Assembly (NCBI GenBank): GCA_025786725.1
Contig: JAHLTZ010000002.1
Span: forward strand, 806,001-870,000
Direction: 5' to 3'
Length of the DNA: 64,000 nucleotides
Source of the DNA: Syncephalis fuscata
Taxonomy: Eukaryota; Zoopagomycota; Zoopagomycetes; Zoopagales; Piptocephalidaceae
Both the position numbers and the translations under genes were made by a program. Shown here one piece after another: positions 10,933 through 22,505 of this stretch; position 1 is the stretch's first letter, and the number at the start of each line of letters is the position of its first letter. A model generated the notes under the pieces. It was given only the letters and a program-made list of their open reading frames with translations, was not told the DNA's origin and did no database searches.

Positions 10933-11477
10933 CTTGCTAAAAATTGGACCGTTTAATAAACGTAAAAGACGGATTGTTTATGAGATAAGACTGTAAAAAA
11001 TCTAGTAAAAAGGATTTCAAACGATTTTTGCGGTAAAAGAAGTAGTAGCTTGCTTTTGGTTTTTGGAGTAAATTATGGTTTATTTATACTGGGTACAATT
11101 TAGATTTGATGTTTGCAAAAATAGCACACGTGGTAATAATATAAGATTGCACTATTATTATTGTTTTAGTGAACATATATGGAACTCGGAATGGAATAAA
11201 GCATGTATTTAATTGCAAATAAGGGTATGCAATATAAGAAAATTCTAATAAAAATATTGCCTTTATTCAGTGTTCTAATATGTGGTTCAACAGTATCTTG
11301 ACAATTTGGAGCTGTCTGTGTAAACCATTGAACATTACGCTTACTTGTTTGAGTAAATTATAAAAATGCAGTACGATATGTAATTGTAGTGTGATGATTA
11401 TTAAAAATAAAAGATTGCCACTTTATGCCAATTTATTATCTCTTGCTTCCAATAATAATACCACTGTACAACTAAAT
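10933..11477. other. Divergent intergenic region
   Basis: Between the secreted protein (-) and BLOC1S2 (+). A longer in-frame N-terminal extension is possible from ATGs at about 11391-11394, but it lacks conserved features, so I treat it as 5' leader. Confidence 0.4.
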
Positions 11478-12084
11478 ATGTCGCAAACGTCGCCGTCTTC
11501 CTCAGAACAACAGGAGCAACAGCAACAACAAGAATCTGTGGAATTATCGTCAAGCCAATTGCCAATACCTGCATTTCCAATTCTACCTGATGACCGATTG
11601 AATAAATTGGCCGACACTGCGCTTAACAAGGCTGCTCGACAGCTTCAAGGAGAATTACTAGGCAGGTAAACTATACAAGCTAGCCGTCATTATAGTAACA
11701 AGCATGAAAACAATAGTGGCCTCTAATGACTATAAATTACTCGAGGATATAAATCAGCAAACGCTGACCGAATACAAGGCTATGGGCTCTAGCGTTAAAA
11801 AGATCAGCCAACAAGGACTGCCTATGCGCAATACTTGCAAGTCAATCAGCTATGCTTACTAAACAGCCATACTAACGACGATCATCGTATTAGACCAAGC
11901 TTATCGACCCGAGTTGGAGCAAATTGATGCCATTGTCCGACAAGTTGATCAGCTTGATAAAATGGCCAAACAACTGGACAGCTATACTCGGGCACTTGGT
12001 AAGCATAAGCAAGTGTTTTATATAGTTATTTATTGTTTTATAGAGCTACAGGTGCAGCAACAGTTAAATATTCAACGGCGATAG
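11478..12084 (+). CDS. BLOC-1 complex subunit 2 homologue
   Basis: Four exons (11478-11665, 11703-11836, 11894-11998, 12044-12084). After a Gln/Ser-rich leader the protein reads LNKLADTALNKAARQLQGEL, then VASNDYKLLEDINQQTL, then YRPELEQIDAIVRQVDQL and KQLDSYTRALE. This is the order and spacing of the BLOC1S2 coiled-coil domain. BLOC-1 acts in endosomal sorting toward lysosome-related organelles. Intron 2 (11837-11893) begins GCAAGT: only this GC-AG pair joins the conserved helices in phase, giving RNTYQAYRPELEQ. Intron 1 is only 37 nt. The 3' end faces FEN1 across 61 bp. The start Met is uncertain. Confidence 0.78.
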
Positions 12085-12145
12085 TCATAGACATACATGT
12101 ATAATAAAACTCTTTATTAATATAAATGTATAAAAGCAAAGCAAA

Positions 12146-13851
12146 TCAACGACGCGGCTTTCCTCCAGTGCCATTACGACCACGCTTTGATTTAACAGTG
12201 ACCTTTTCTTCCACCTATATCATACTGCTTAATATCATATACGCTATCAGTCGACAAAATCTTACCTTTCGTTTGATAGATGATGACGATACAATACCTG
12301 ATGGCTTAAAAAAGCTATCTAATCGTCCTTGTGTTGAAGTAGAACGACTCTTTTGCAGCTTTTCAATACCACCACGAATACGACTCTCGCTATATAATGG
12401 TAATAATAAATAAATCAGTATTAATACGTATTATTACATTTTATCACTCTATCCTACCCAAATCCTTTTTCATTGACCATGAAATCAACGAGACCATCAA
12501 CGTTAGGATCATTCCATTTTAGCTATATTGATGATAAAGCTTGTTAATAAACAGTTATAAATTATAGATTACTTATTGCTTACGTCAATTGTATTGGGGT
12601 CTTGTACTTCAGGATTTCGAAAAAGTTCTCGTACTTCTTCCAATGGCCAGTCATCAGGTACAGTGTATTTGTTCTTGTCTAGTTGTTTCAACACTGCGTC
12701 CAGTGATTTATGCTCTCGTAGCAGTGACAATGCCCGATATGGTCCAATGCCGCGTATTGATTCGCAATAATCACATCCCAGAAGAATGCACATATCGATA
12801 AACTATTGATAGCACAAAATAGATGCCATTGAAAAATAAGTATAACAAAATGCCAAATGGTATTCAATGACTGTTACCTGATCCATTGTCATCTCAAGCC
12901 CGGCCAATACTCTATCTAAATGAATCTCATTAATGGGCATTTTACGCGCTTCACTAAAAGTTAAATGACGCAGTAGAATTGGCGCACCAAAGGTAAGCGT
13001 GTCCATATCCTCTGTGGCAGCTGCGTAAACCTATATAATGGCGTTAGTTTCGTAGTCCATTTATTATAAAATACTGAAACTTACTTTTCCGGCTTTAGCC
13101 AAAGCAGCACACTGAGCTTCTGCTTCACATGGGGCCTATTTATTTGAGTGTGTTATTACAATAGTCCATTTAAATTGTAAATTATTTACCTCTATGTAAG
13201 GAATACCCATTAGACTTAACAGCCGTTTAACTTCATTATTATGTTCACGGGTCACTTTAACGGTACGTCGATTAAACTTGTCAAACTTTTCCTTATCATC
13301 TATATCCAATAATAATCAGTCATCTAAATCGCTAACTTGTTAGAATCTTACCTTCAGCCAAGGCATCTTTCATCGATTGTTCCGCTTGTTCACGACGTTC
13401 AAGTCGTTTAGCAAGCTATTTATACGTCAGTTTACGAGTGACGTGTGCTGTAACTCAAACGCCTAGCTTACCTCACCCGACTTGAGCATCGGCGGTTTAC
13501 CATCGAATACATAGACGGGTTTAATACCATTTTCAATCATACGAATCGTTCGATAGAAAAAGCCCATTAAATGACTATTGTTCAATAACAATTGTATAAA
13601 AAGTCAGCATCATAATCGGCACAGCAGCACTAACTACTATAATGCTTTGTCAGTTAAATACGCTACCTAGTTGTTTCGCCGTTTTCATTTTGAAGTACTT
13701 GGCCTTCAGACCGGACAGCAATCAGAAACTGATAAATGGACATGGATGCGTCAATGGCTACTTTGCGACCAAAGTAGTTTTTGATTTCATTGCTTTTCAT
13801 AGAGCCGACCGCATTGTCGGCGATAACTTTAGTCAAACCCGTAATCCCCAT
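12146..13851 (-). CDS. FEN1: Flap endonuclease 1 (FEN1/Rad27)
   Basis: A gene of about ten exons with introns of 45-90 nt. It starts [16 protein letters not shown]. The metal-binding residues are all visible: [44 protein letters not shown] and [20 protein letters not shown]-interaction box (QGRLDSFF) lies before a Lys/Arg-rich tail ([15 protein letters not shown]). Length and order fit the usual FEN1 of about 380 residues. It cleaves 5' flaps in Okazaki fragment maturation and long-patch base excision repair, in nucleus and mitochondria. The first intron splits GETT/S, joining in phase. Nothing suggests inactivation. Confidence 0.95.
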
Positions 13852-14271
13852 AATAATAAGTTAAATATATGATAGCGCACAGTTGAAGAAAAAAGTAAGA
13901 AAAAACGCCACTAAACCAATTATTTATGTAATCCACGCGCATCGTCACCTTTTTCGTGTTACTGCCATGTTAACAAATTATTTACAATCAAATTCTATGG
14001 ATTAATACTAAATTAACTGGTACTAAGCAATTTCTTTTATTGAGCTATTTTATTCTTATGAACTGCTATTGATTAGTAATAACGAGCAATTAATAATTAA
14101 TTGGTGGCAAAGCGTGTGAACTAATGTAACCAATCGTTTCGATGTTGATTCAGTATAAATATGTGTCATTCGTGTTTACCTAAATCATTCATTTACTCTT
14201 TCTCGTATCACTCGCTACTACTATTAGCTTCTGCTTGTTGACATCACTCTTAGCGATACTCTCATTCCATC
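13852..14271. promoter_or_regulatory. Shared divergent upstream region of FEN1 and the small Cys protein
   Basis: A 420-bp gap between two divergent start codons. A TATAAATA-like box lies near 14154 on the plus strand. The 14190-14270 segment is pyrimidine-rich, as is common in fungal leaders. Confidence 0.4.
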
Positions 14272-14462
14272 ATGTGCATGCAAACCACCTGTGACAAGTG
14301 CGGCAAGATTACCTGGAGAGGCTGTGGCCAACACGTTGAACAAGGTATGGATGGATAGCGTTGTTTTTATCGTTACAGCAATAGCTAACCTACAACATGA
14401 TACTTGCAGTCATGAAGGATGTACCAAAGGAGCAGCGGTGTGAATGCCCGCGTGACAAGTGA
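14272..14462 (+). CDS. 41-aa conserved Cys-rich protein (TCxxCxKxTWxGCGxH type)
   Basis: Two exons (14272-14344 and 14410-14462) joined in phase (VEQ/VMKDVP). The product begins MCMQTTCDKCGKITWRGCGQ and ends with EQRCECPRDK. This matches a small protein family found in fungi and other eukaryotes, with CxxC near the N-terminus, TW.GCG.H and a C-terminal RC.C. The cysteine layout suggests metal binding. The function of the family is, as far as I know, not established. The intron within so short an ORF and the conserved motif on both sides support a real gene. Confidence 0.75.
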
Positions 14463-14638
14463 GCCATGTTAATAGGATTGGAGGTGTTGGGGTGTATTAT
14501 TCAAGACACTTACCTGTTGTGCCTATGATCCTTTTGTCGTCTAGTGTTGGCTGCCATATTCTTTAGCAGCTTAGCAACACGAATTGCTGCCACATTTGTT
14601 TATAAACACAGTCATGGAATATTAATTACAAACGTTTA

Positions 14639-15994
14639 TTACTTTGAAAGCTGCCACTCATTCATAAGTTCTGCAAACTGAGTATCAGCTGTGTGCCAGG
14701 CCCATACAATGCCGTAGTGTTGAGCCAATAAATGCCACTCTTCAATTTCATCAACCATTCGCATTGAGCAATTCTATAGTGCATTCCGTGTAATAATATG
14801 TATACACATAATCAGATACCAAATATCTAGAGTTGATATTTATAACTTACCGTTTCAATTCATCTGCTGCAATATAGTTGTCATGAGCAGCGGCAATGGT
14901 TATTCCATGTGTTGCATTCCAATGACAGTCAAGAAATCGTGCTTGTTGAGATGCAAGACTTGGATAGACGGCAAGTCCTGGCAGTTCTATTTGTCGATGC
15001 TGCATATCCGAGCGTGTAAGATAATTAACATTATTCCCAGGACACTATGCCGTAATTACCCGTAGATTCTGGATCATCACTTGTCCAAAGGCATCGTGTG
15101 GTTCGCATGGATCATAAATAACAAATCCTACTTGATCGCATGTCTGGCCGACCCATCGAATAATAGCATCGGCATCAGGTGGTAACATATAGACAATGAC
15201 ACATTCAGCTATGAATAGTGTGGGTAGACTAATCCAATTGTTGTTCATTGTTATAAAACACACAATAAATACATTTTATTTATTCACCTTTTGTCAAATC
15301 CATGTTCAATTAATTGTGGCACTAGCGTTGATTCAAATTCACGTAAATCGCCAGACAATAAACAATACTGATCCGTATAGAATTCACATCCACCTCGACC
15401 TAATTTAATAATCATAAATAAGATTAATTATTGACTATTGATGATACAATAATACCTATTTACCTATACGCGATTCGGTAAATAAATTTGATTTGCTTAG
15501 TATTCGGACTTTGCGCGTAGTCACTTCTGGAAAATCAATTTCAAAATATTTTGTTGTTTGAAAGTCATCGCTCTAAATACAGTCTATAAATTACATATAC
15601 TTTGTTCTATGCGTCAAGTCACCTCTCTAAATCGAAGATAGCGTGTATCGGAACCTGCTCCCAACGAGACTACTTGACGCTGATGTCCATCAGATGTTGC
15701 CGTCTTTTTAGAACTACACTGTAGAAAGGATAAAAGTAGTTTATCCAGCATTGTAGTGCGTACAAATGTGCCCCTATGGATTACTGGATTCCGTTTATAG
15801 GCACTTGTACTTTGTCGACCTGCAAATAGTTTGGCATATGGGTCTTGTAGATAGCCAGCCTCTACAGTAGATCTACAGCCCAGTTAAACGGTCTATAAAC
15901 GCTTTTCATACAGTTCAACTTACAGTCGACTAGCTGTAGCATCTTCATTGGTATTTCTTACAATAGAATCACTAGAAACACGAATAGAACTCAT
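14639..15994 (-). CDS. LCMT1: Leucine carboxyl methyltransferase 1 (PP2A methyltransferase)
   Basis: Multi-exon gene. The N-terminal exons carry DPYAKLF-like and NPVIHRGTFVRT. They are followed by the SAM-binding VVSLGAGSDTRYLRFR, YFEIDFPEVT and the central ...FIAECVIVYMLPPDADAIIRWVG... region with FVIYDPCEPHDAFGQVMIQNL. This order is characteristic of LCMT1/PPM1, which methylates the C-terminal leucine of the PP2A catalytic subunit and so controls holoenzyme assembly. Stop is at 14639, after FAELMNEWQLSK. The start (MSSIRVSSDSIV) is 165 bp from the start of the divergent tRNA methyltransferase gene, so they probably share a promoter. Confidence 0.9.
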
Positions 15995-16158
15995 GAGGCC
16001 GAATGGTGAATAGCAACGAGTAGAGTGATGTCGTGGCAACAGAATAAGCTGTATAGTTGGTATAATACGGACACACGTCACCTATTACTATTTTTATTTT
16101 ATTTTATTTTATTTATAAATGAGTTTATAAATTTATTGCTTTTACTGATCACATTTAT

Positions 16159-17535
16159 AATGCACCTACTAACTAGAATTGTATTGGCAAGAAGGGGACT
16201 TGTTACTACACGGCGTCTATTGACTACGTCTAGTACTCGTTTTTCACTTGCAGCACCAGTAACTGAGGTTGTAACATGTCAACAACAACACAACAACAAC
16301 AGCAATCTACTACACAGTCAATATCTTTATCTTCAGATATTAATAATAGTGTAGACATCAATAATATACTAATACATTTCAATGGGGAGATATGGTATTG
16401 TTAAGAGATACGCGACGTGGAAAACGTACACTTGCTGGCCCATTGAAGCCTCAAGGTATTAAATTATATGATTAAATAGAATCACGCATTTATTTCGATT
16501 GACTTGTACTTTTGCAGATCATTTTAATTCACATCGTGGTAGGATTGAACATGAATTAATTAATGGCAAATTACCGCGTAGTAAAATAAAAAGTAATAAT
16601 GGTGCCGAATACACAGCACATCATCCTACATTGGAAGAGTAAGTTGTATCAGTTCATAATTGCTATAATTAATATCTGTAATTAGTTATGTTTTGCTGGC
16701 TAATCGTCATTGTACGCCTATTTATCCCAAGGATGCCTCGGCTATTGTAAGTAAAAGTCATGTATTTAGAAAGTGTTATGTAATGCAATAGTAGATAGCA
16801 ATGTTAGATATCCATCCTGGAGATAAAGTGTTGGAATGCGGGACGGGAAATGGCGCACTTACATTATACTTGGCCCGTGCCATTGTCAACGGTATCGCTT
16901 ATAGTGATAACGGCGCAGATAATGGATGTGTTGTCACAGTAGAGAAACGAGAATCACACGCTAAACAGGCTCAAAAATTTATTGGACAGTATCGCCGAGG
17001 CTGTTTATTGCCGTGGATACAGTTTAACACAGGTGATCTGGTTACTGATATAGCACAGCAGTGGGTGCCGTCTTCTTTCGATGCCATTGTACTTGACATG
17101 CCCGATCCATCCACGCCTCAAGTGATGCAGGCTACTAGACGACTTTTACGCAATGATAGTCGTTGTATCTGCTATTTGCCTAATATGACACAGGTGATAG
17201 AGACGGCGCGTGGGGCTACCGAGTTGGAGGGCGGCGGACTGACCGTTGAGCGTGTTGTTGAAGTAGATTGGCGCGAATGGGAGGTACGGGCCACACAACC
17301 AGCTTGGTTACGTCGATTAAGGAAAAAAGATGCAGAAGCTACTAAAGAACAAGACACAGTGGCCGTTAAAGAACAAACACCTGAAGTGGCCAGTGCTGAA
17401 GCAACAGTATTAGCAAATACCGATACTGAACAACAGGATCTATGGGTATGTCATCCATCTCATATGCCACACGGACATACAGGATTTCTTGTAGTTTTAC
17501 GTAAATGTGAATCAGTTAAAGACGAGGATCTATAA
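16159..17535 (+). CDS. tRNA (adenine-58-N1) methyltransferase, TRM61/TRMT61B-like, probably mitochondrial
   Basis: The reliable part begins GDMVLLRDTRRGKRTL (about 16390) and runs through exons ending AIIAMLDIHPGDKVLECGTGNGAL (motif I) and DAIVLDMPDPSTPQ (the D-PxP motif of the TRM61 family), to the stop at 17535. Splices at 16456/16517, 16639/16685 and 16746/16795 are in phase. An upstream ATG (16159) encodes an Arg-rich, acid-free presequence (MHLLTRIVLARRGLVTTRR), typical of mitochondrial targeting. I could not join this exon in phase to the catalytic part, so the first intron and exact start are unresolved. TRM61-type enzymes make m1A58 in tRNA. Confidence 0.75.
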
Positions 17536-17556
17536 TGATAACGACATGATCATTTA

Positions 17557-19109
17557 TTATTGTGGAGTGGCCGCACTAGCCAAATAGTTTTGCCACCAAT
17601 CACGGAAAGGCACATGTTCAACACTAATAGAAAGCTCTTGCAATTGACGCGTAGATAAAGCGGCATTCTTTGGACGTGTTGCTATTTAACCACAGTTAAT
17701 ATAAACTATTAATAGGTCATCATTTACTTACTGGTAGCCGCGGCAGGTGTGTCTGTCACTGGTTTAATATGATCAATGGATCGATTATAAGTGTGCCTAA
17801 CATGGCTGTGGAATTGTTAATAAATAGGATGGCTATAATAGGTATTACTATTGTACTGTAGATACATACCACATATATCATACTTTGTCATTGCTTCGGA
17901 TGCACTGTAATGAAGGATATTAGGCATTTCTGGTGACTTGTTTTGCTGTAGATCTAATAAAATCATAAGTATAGTTATTTTACAACAATTAATATAACCA
18001 ACATTGAATGATATCAAAGCAAACACGAGCTACATCGTGCACTATATAAATATGAGTATTAGTGTAAGTGGATAGAGTGAATAAATAAGCAACCAATTAC
18101 CATTTGTTGGATATCGTGTTGATTCGTGATCCATGCTTACTGGTGATTCCGAATGCTACAAGTATAGTTATAATTAAATTTATGTATTCATTATATAGAC
18201 TTTACCATAACAATCTCTTGTAAAACATTGATGCTTGATTCACTAGGATAAGTGACCTGGCCATATCTATTAATTTTAATAATACAGTCAGTTGATTATA
18301 AAAGTCAGAAATATAAATAATAACGCTATTTACAGAATGGGAATACGTAGAACAATAGCTTTGGGATTCACTCGATGGCAGCCTCTTCACCGGCCAGTTT
18401 AGATTTACCTATTGTATGGTATTAGTTAAATTACTTGCCTATATTTAGTAGTAACTAGTTATTACCATAGAAATTTAATGGATTAGGCTTATCAGTCGTA
18501 TCGTATGGTGGATGAGTGCCATCAAATACGTAGTCTGTAGAAATGTACACCAATTGGGCATCAAATGATTTACACAATTGGGCCAGTTCTTCAGTGGCTT
18601 GTACGTTCAACTAAATATACGTCATTGCTTATTAATACATATTATTCGCCTATTAATTTACCTTCAAAACAGCATCATGATCCCGTTCTGCTACATCAGG
18701 TCTACGTTCTGCAGCACAATGGATAACCGCTGTAATAATATATAGTATTTATTACTTGATAAGTATTGGCTAGATATATTATTATACGTACCTTCTGGTC
18801 GATGTTCTTCAAATAGCTGTTTAACTGCCTCTTTATCCATTAAATCGAGCTATTAAAACATATAAAATATCTGCTAGCAATACATTCTAGACTAATAAAA
18901 GTATCAAAACAAACCTTAACTAAACGTCCAGTTGTGCGCGAGAATGCAGTGCCAATAACTAAAATGGTATGCCAAAGTCAACCAACTATTCACGACAATA
19001 GTAACGTAACAACAACAATAATAATACCTTGATCGCCATAGCTCTTTTCAAACCGGGCATAAACTGCTCGACCCAATAGACCTGAAGCACCAGTAACTAA
19101 TACGCGCAT
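17557..19109 (-). CDS. MAT2B-like (methionine adenosyltransferase beta subunit; RmlD-type reductase fold), frame interrupted
   Basis: It starts MRVLVTGASGLLGRAVY, the Rossmann GxxGxxG. It continues with AVIHCAAERRPDVAERD, LVYISTDYVFDG, YGKSKLAGEEAA, VLRIPILYG and a C-terminal segment with TRPKNAALSTRQLQEL, all in the order seen in MAT2B and dTDP-4-dehydrorhamnose reductases. About eight exons. After GEEAAIE the frame hits TGA. One base is missing near 18370-18373, and the next frame gives VNPKAIVLRIPIL. No intron explains this. It may be a base-call error (a shortened G run) or a lesion. MAT2B modulates S-adenosylmethionine synthetase. The start faces Lunapark. Confidence 0.8.
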
Positions 19110-19559
19110 AGTAAATAGATATTCTCTTATGTAGAAATAAATGAAGATAAGTGGGAACAGTTGAAAGTATCAATATGAATAAAGTGTAGCAGCTCCTAAT
19201 AAGTAAATGGATGACGAGTTCATTTTACTTCCCCTTTTTTAGTTGTATGGATATACTAAGTACACACACAGACACACACACACACACACACACAAATATA
19301 CATACACCTACTGTCCTTTTATTCAGTTCTTCTACTACCACGCGTAGGCCAAGTCTTGTCCCCCATTACCGCTAAGACCGTCGTGGTTTCTGCTTAGATT
19401 TGCACGCATTCACGCAATACGCACTTCCACGCAGTCCTTTTAACGTCTTTCCGTTTTATCATCTTAGTGTTCGTATATAATTGAAGGTTTGACAGCAGCT
19501 TATTGCATTGCCGTAAATTGCTGCACTGTATAAGAATAAAGCCACACTTTGCTTTCGTG
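19110..19559. promoter_or_regulatory. Divergent upstream region with a CA microsatellite
   Basis: A 450-bp gap between the MAT2B-like and Lunapark starts. It contains a (CA)n tract at about 19262-19293 with one interruption. Confidence 0.5.
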
Positions 19560-21318
19560 ATGGGCCAACTACTCTCTTCGCTCTTCCGAAGGGTAAGTAG
19601 CTGCTGCATTGAACAGTCATCTAGTGCAGGCAATTGTATAAACAGAGACTAATCGTATAAATTCATTCTATAACATCTAGGGAGACGATAGTGATTTTGA
19701 ACGTATTCTATCGGATCTAGACGAACAGATTCGTACAGCTGAGCTTCGTTTATCAGATATTAAGATGCGCGAAAAAAGAGCAACAGTTATGTTTCTGGTC
19801 TATTCAATATTGTTCTATCTACTCTATGTTGCGGCATACTATACATATTTACGACAATCAAATGATACTATGGAGCTATGGCTGGTTAAAGTACTGCCTT
19901 TAGTGTGCATGCCTCTTATGTAAGTAGATATAAGCAATATCAATAGTACTGATGTTTCTATACAATAGCATTTATTCTGTTAATTACATTGTTACTCTAT
20001 GGTATCGTCGTAAGAAAACAAATGAAGGTAAGAATAAACGAATGAGCTAGATAAAGTAAATTAAGTATTCAAATGTAAATAATTGTTAAATAGTGGAGCA
20101 TCTTGATAACTTGAAAGCAAAGCAAAAATTAAAGGTAGTTAACACAATATGTGAATTAAATACGAGCAGCTTACATCTGGATTTAGGTGGAGGAATTGAA
20201 GAAAAAGACCGCGTATTATGCTACGCGTAACTTACTGGAACGATATGATCCATCAACACGCGGCCCACCCAATCCTACACTATTAACGCCCGATCAAAAA
20301 CAAAGAGCTCAACACGGCGCACCGTTTGGTAATTCACGTGCCATGACCACAGGTCGTATACAAGGTCAAGGAGGAGTAAGACAGCGCGGTAAAGTAGCAC
20401 CGGGAAATGGCACGCCAAATGATGCCACTTTACCTGCGGGTCCTATCAATGACCCAGTAAGCCCATTTGAGGCAAATCAATCAAATATACGCAATATGGA
20501 TACACCAGGCAGTAAGTGACATGAAAGAGACTATTAAAGGATACGATAGCTTGTGCTAATTAATGCTGATCATTCTACTGCTTATTACAGCTACCTTTGC
20601 CTACTCACCAGTCACGCCACAGCCTCGTACTTGGGTAGATCGTGTGGTTGATGCTATTGTAGGAGAAGAGGGACCTACTTCAAAATACGCACTTATTTGT
20701 GAAAGCTGCCATACACATAATGGACTTGTATTACCCGAGGAACTAGAGGATATTCGTAAGTTATATTACAGGCTAATTGGAAAGCAAGCTGAGCTATTTG
20801 ATTAATTATTAGAATATTTCTGTCCCAAATGCAACTACTACAATGCCAGTCGTCGTAAGCGACGTCATCATCGCTCCTCACAGCTTAAACATGAGGCTGG
20901 TCGTGGCTCCAACCTAGACACACCATCTCCAATGGGCTCCTCACAAATGGGCAGTATTATGGAAGGTGGCGCAGATAATGCTACCGGTGGCCGTGGTCGA
21001 CATGCACATCGACCTTCTTTGCCGGACCTCCGTGTAGCCGACATGTCTGATGCTATTGAGGGGGCCAGGTCGCGTGTAGAACGTGATGCCATTTCTGAAG
21101 TTGGCGGTGATTCGGGAGATGAGCAAAGTTCTAGACGTGTTGGCAGTGATAACGGGTTGCTATCTCCCGTCTCGGCCGCCAACATGTACTACTACTCGGA
21201 CACCAACGATGATCTTCATAGAGGTGCCGTGAAGCAGCAGAAATCTATGGAGAACATACCACACCACACGACCGTTGCACCGGATGCAAATGACTTCGGT
21301 GTTGAGCATGCAGACTGA
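19560..21318 (+). CDS. LNP1: Lunapark-like ER three-way-junction protein
   Basis: Exon 1 (19560-19592) encodes MGQLLSSLFRR. It is followed in phase by GDDSDFERILSDLDEQIRTA, a coiled coil, two transmembrane helices (ATVMFLVYSILFYLLYVAAYY; LVKVLPLVCMPLMIYSVNYI) and a second coiled coil. The C-terminal zinc ribbon is visible: ALICESCHTHNGL, then FCPKCNYYNASRR after the last intron. A Ser/Gly-rich tail of about 130 residues follows. This is the standard Lunapark architecture (N-terminus, 2 TM, Pro-rich linker, Zn ribbon), and the protein stabilises ER tubule junctions. All introns are GT-AG and in phase. Confidence 0.92.
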
Positions 21319-22505
21319 CAGCGCATGTGTACACGTACCGGTAAAACAAGACCCACTAACCAGTCACCAGAACGACAAAAGCAAAAGCTATTGTGTGCAA
21401 CTTTTGTCACCTATTCACTCTTCTCTTAATCTCCAATCTAGCCAATAAATCATCAGTTTAGTCTTAAGTTTATGAATGATGTTTATGTCACCAGATGAGA
21501 CTACAGGTGGTACGAGCGTGTTTTTGGTGTAAGGTCACCTGGCCTATTTTCTAAGCTTACAGGTTTTAGTTCATATTCATATTAGGGAGAATTCATTAAT
21601 GATCTGCACGAACGTGTATCTTGTGACGTCGTGGGGTAACATAACTGCACATGATCCGACGCACTCTTGAAATGGCATTGAATTTGCAGGTCACATTGCC
21701 TATGTGTAACCATTGTAAATGCGAATAAACGAATGAATAATCTTTTAGTTAGTTATTAATGTGTGTAGCTTATATAGTTGTTTGATTCATACAACTAAAA
21801 TAGAAAATAAGAATAATGATATATATTAATGAATAGCATAATCGTTATACTATTTAGGATTTGAGTGTAATGTGTTAATACATGGAAGACAAATGTATGA
21901 ATGTTGAGCATTTATGTTACACAGCCGAGTTGCACAAAAAGTGAATAATATGTCATTATTGATGGTCATATTACAATTCGTTACACTATGGATGACTACT
22001 GCGCAATGTAATAAAGAAATTCGATGACCGCATCTAGAATCATTGCGTGTAGATGAATAATGGGTCATGTTATTTTCGAGTAATTTGTTGAATAAAATAT
22101 TGGCTATTTAATTCGGAAACATTTACCAACATTTACCATTTTGCCATCGCTACTGCTTACGACTTACGTCCCCTTCTACTCATCCACGCCATACGCTTTT
22201 TCTTGAAACGAATTTATTTGTATTGATTCAAAACTTCTTTGCTATTTTCCAGCTATTCAATCCACGAGTTTGTGACTTAATCACTTAACAACAACGATAT
22301 TAAGCATCATTGCTACTTGTGCTTTGATATTTGTATATTTAACGAATTATTGGTAAGTGTAAGCTTAAATTTATTAAATTTATATTTTCCTTTTTTGGTC
22401 TTTTTGCTACCTTTTTAGTACATATTACTTCATCAACATAACATAATTATAATACTTATTAACGTTTTTACTCTTTATTTATTATTGTTATTAGCTTTAT
22501 TCATA
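21319..22505. other. Intergenic region between Lunapark and chitinase
   Basis: About 1.2 kb containing the Lunapark 3' end and the chitinase upstream region. The last 350 bp are pyrimidine/T-rich, and GTAAGTGT at about 22352 with a TTTTTAG at about 22414 could mark a 5'-UTR intron. No gene is recognised. Confidence 0.4.
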
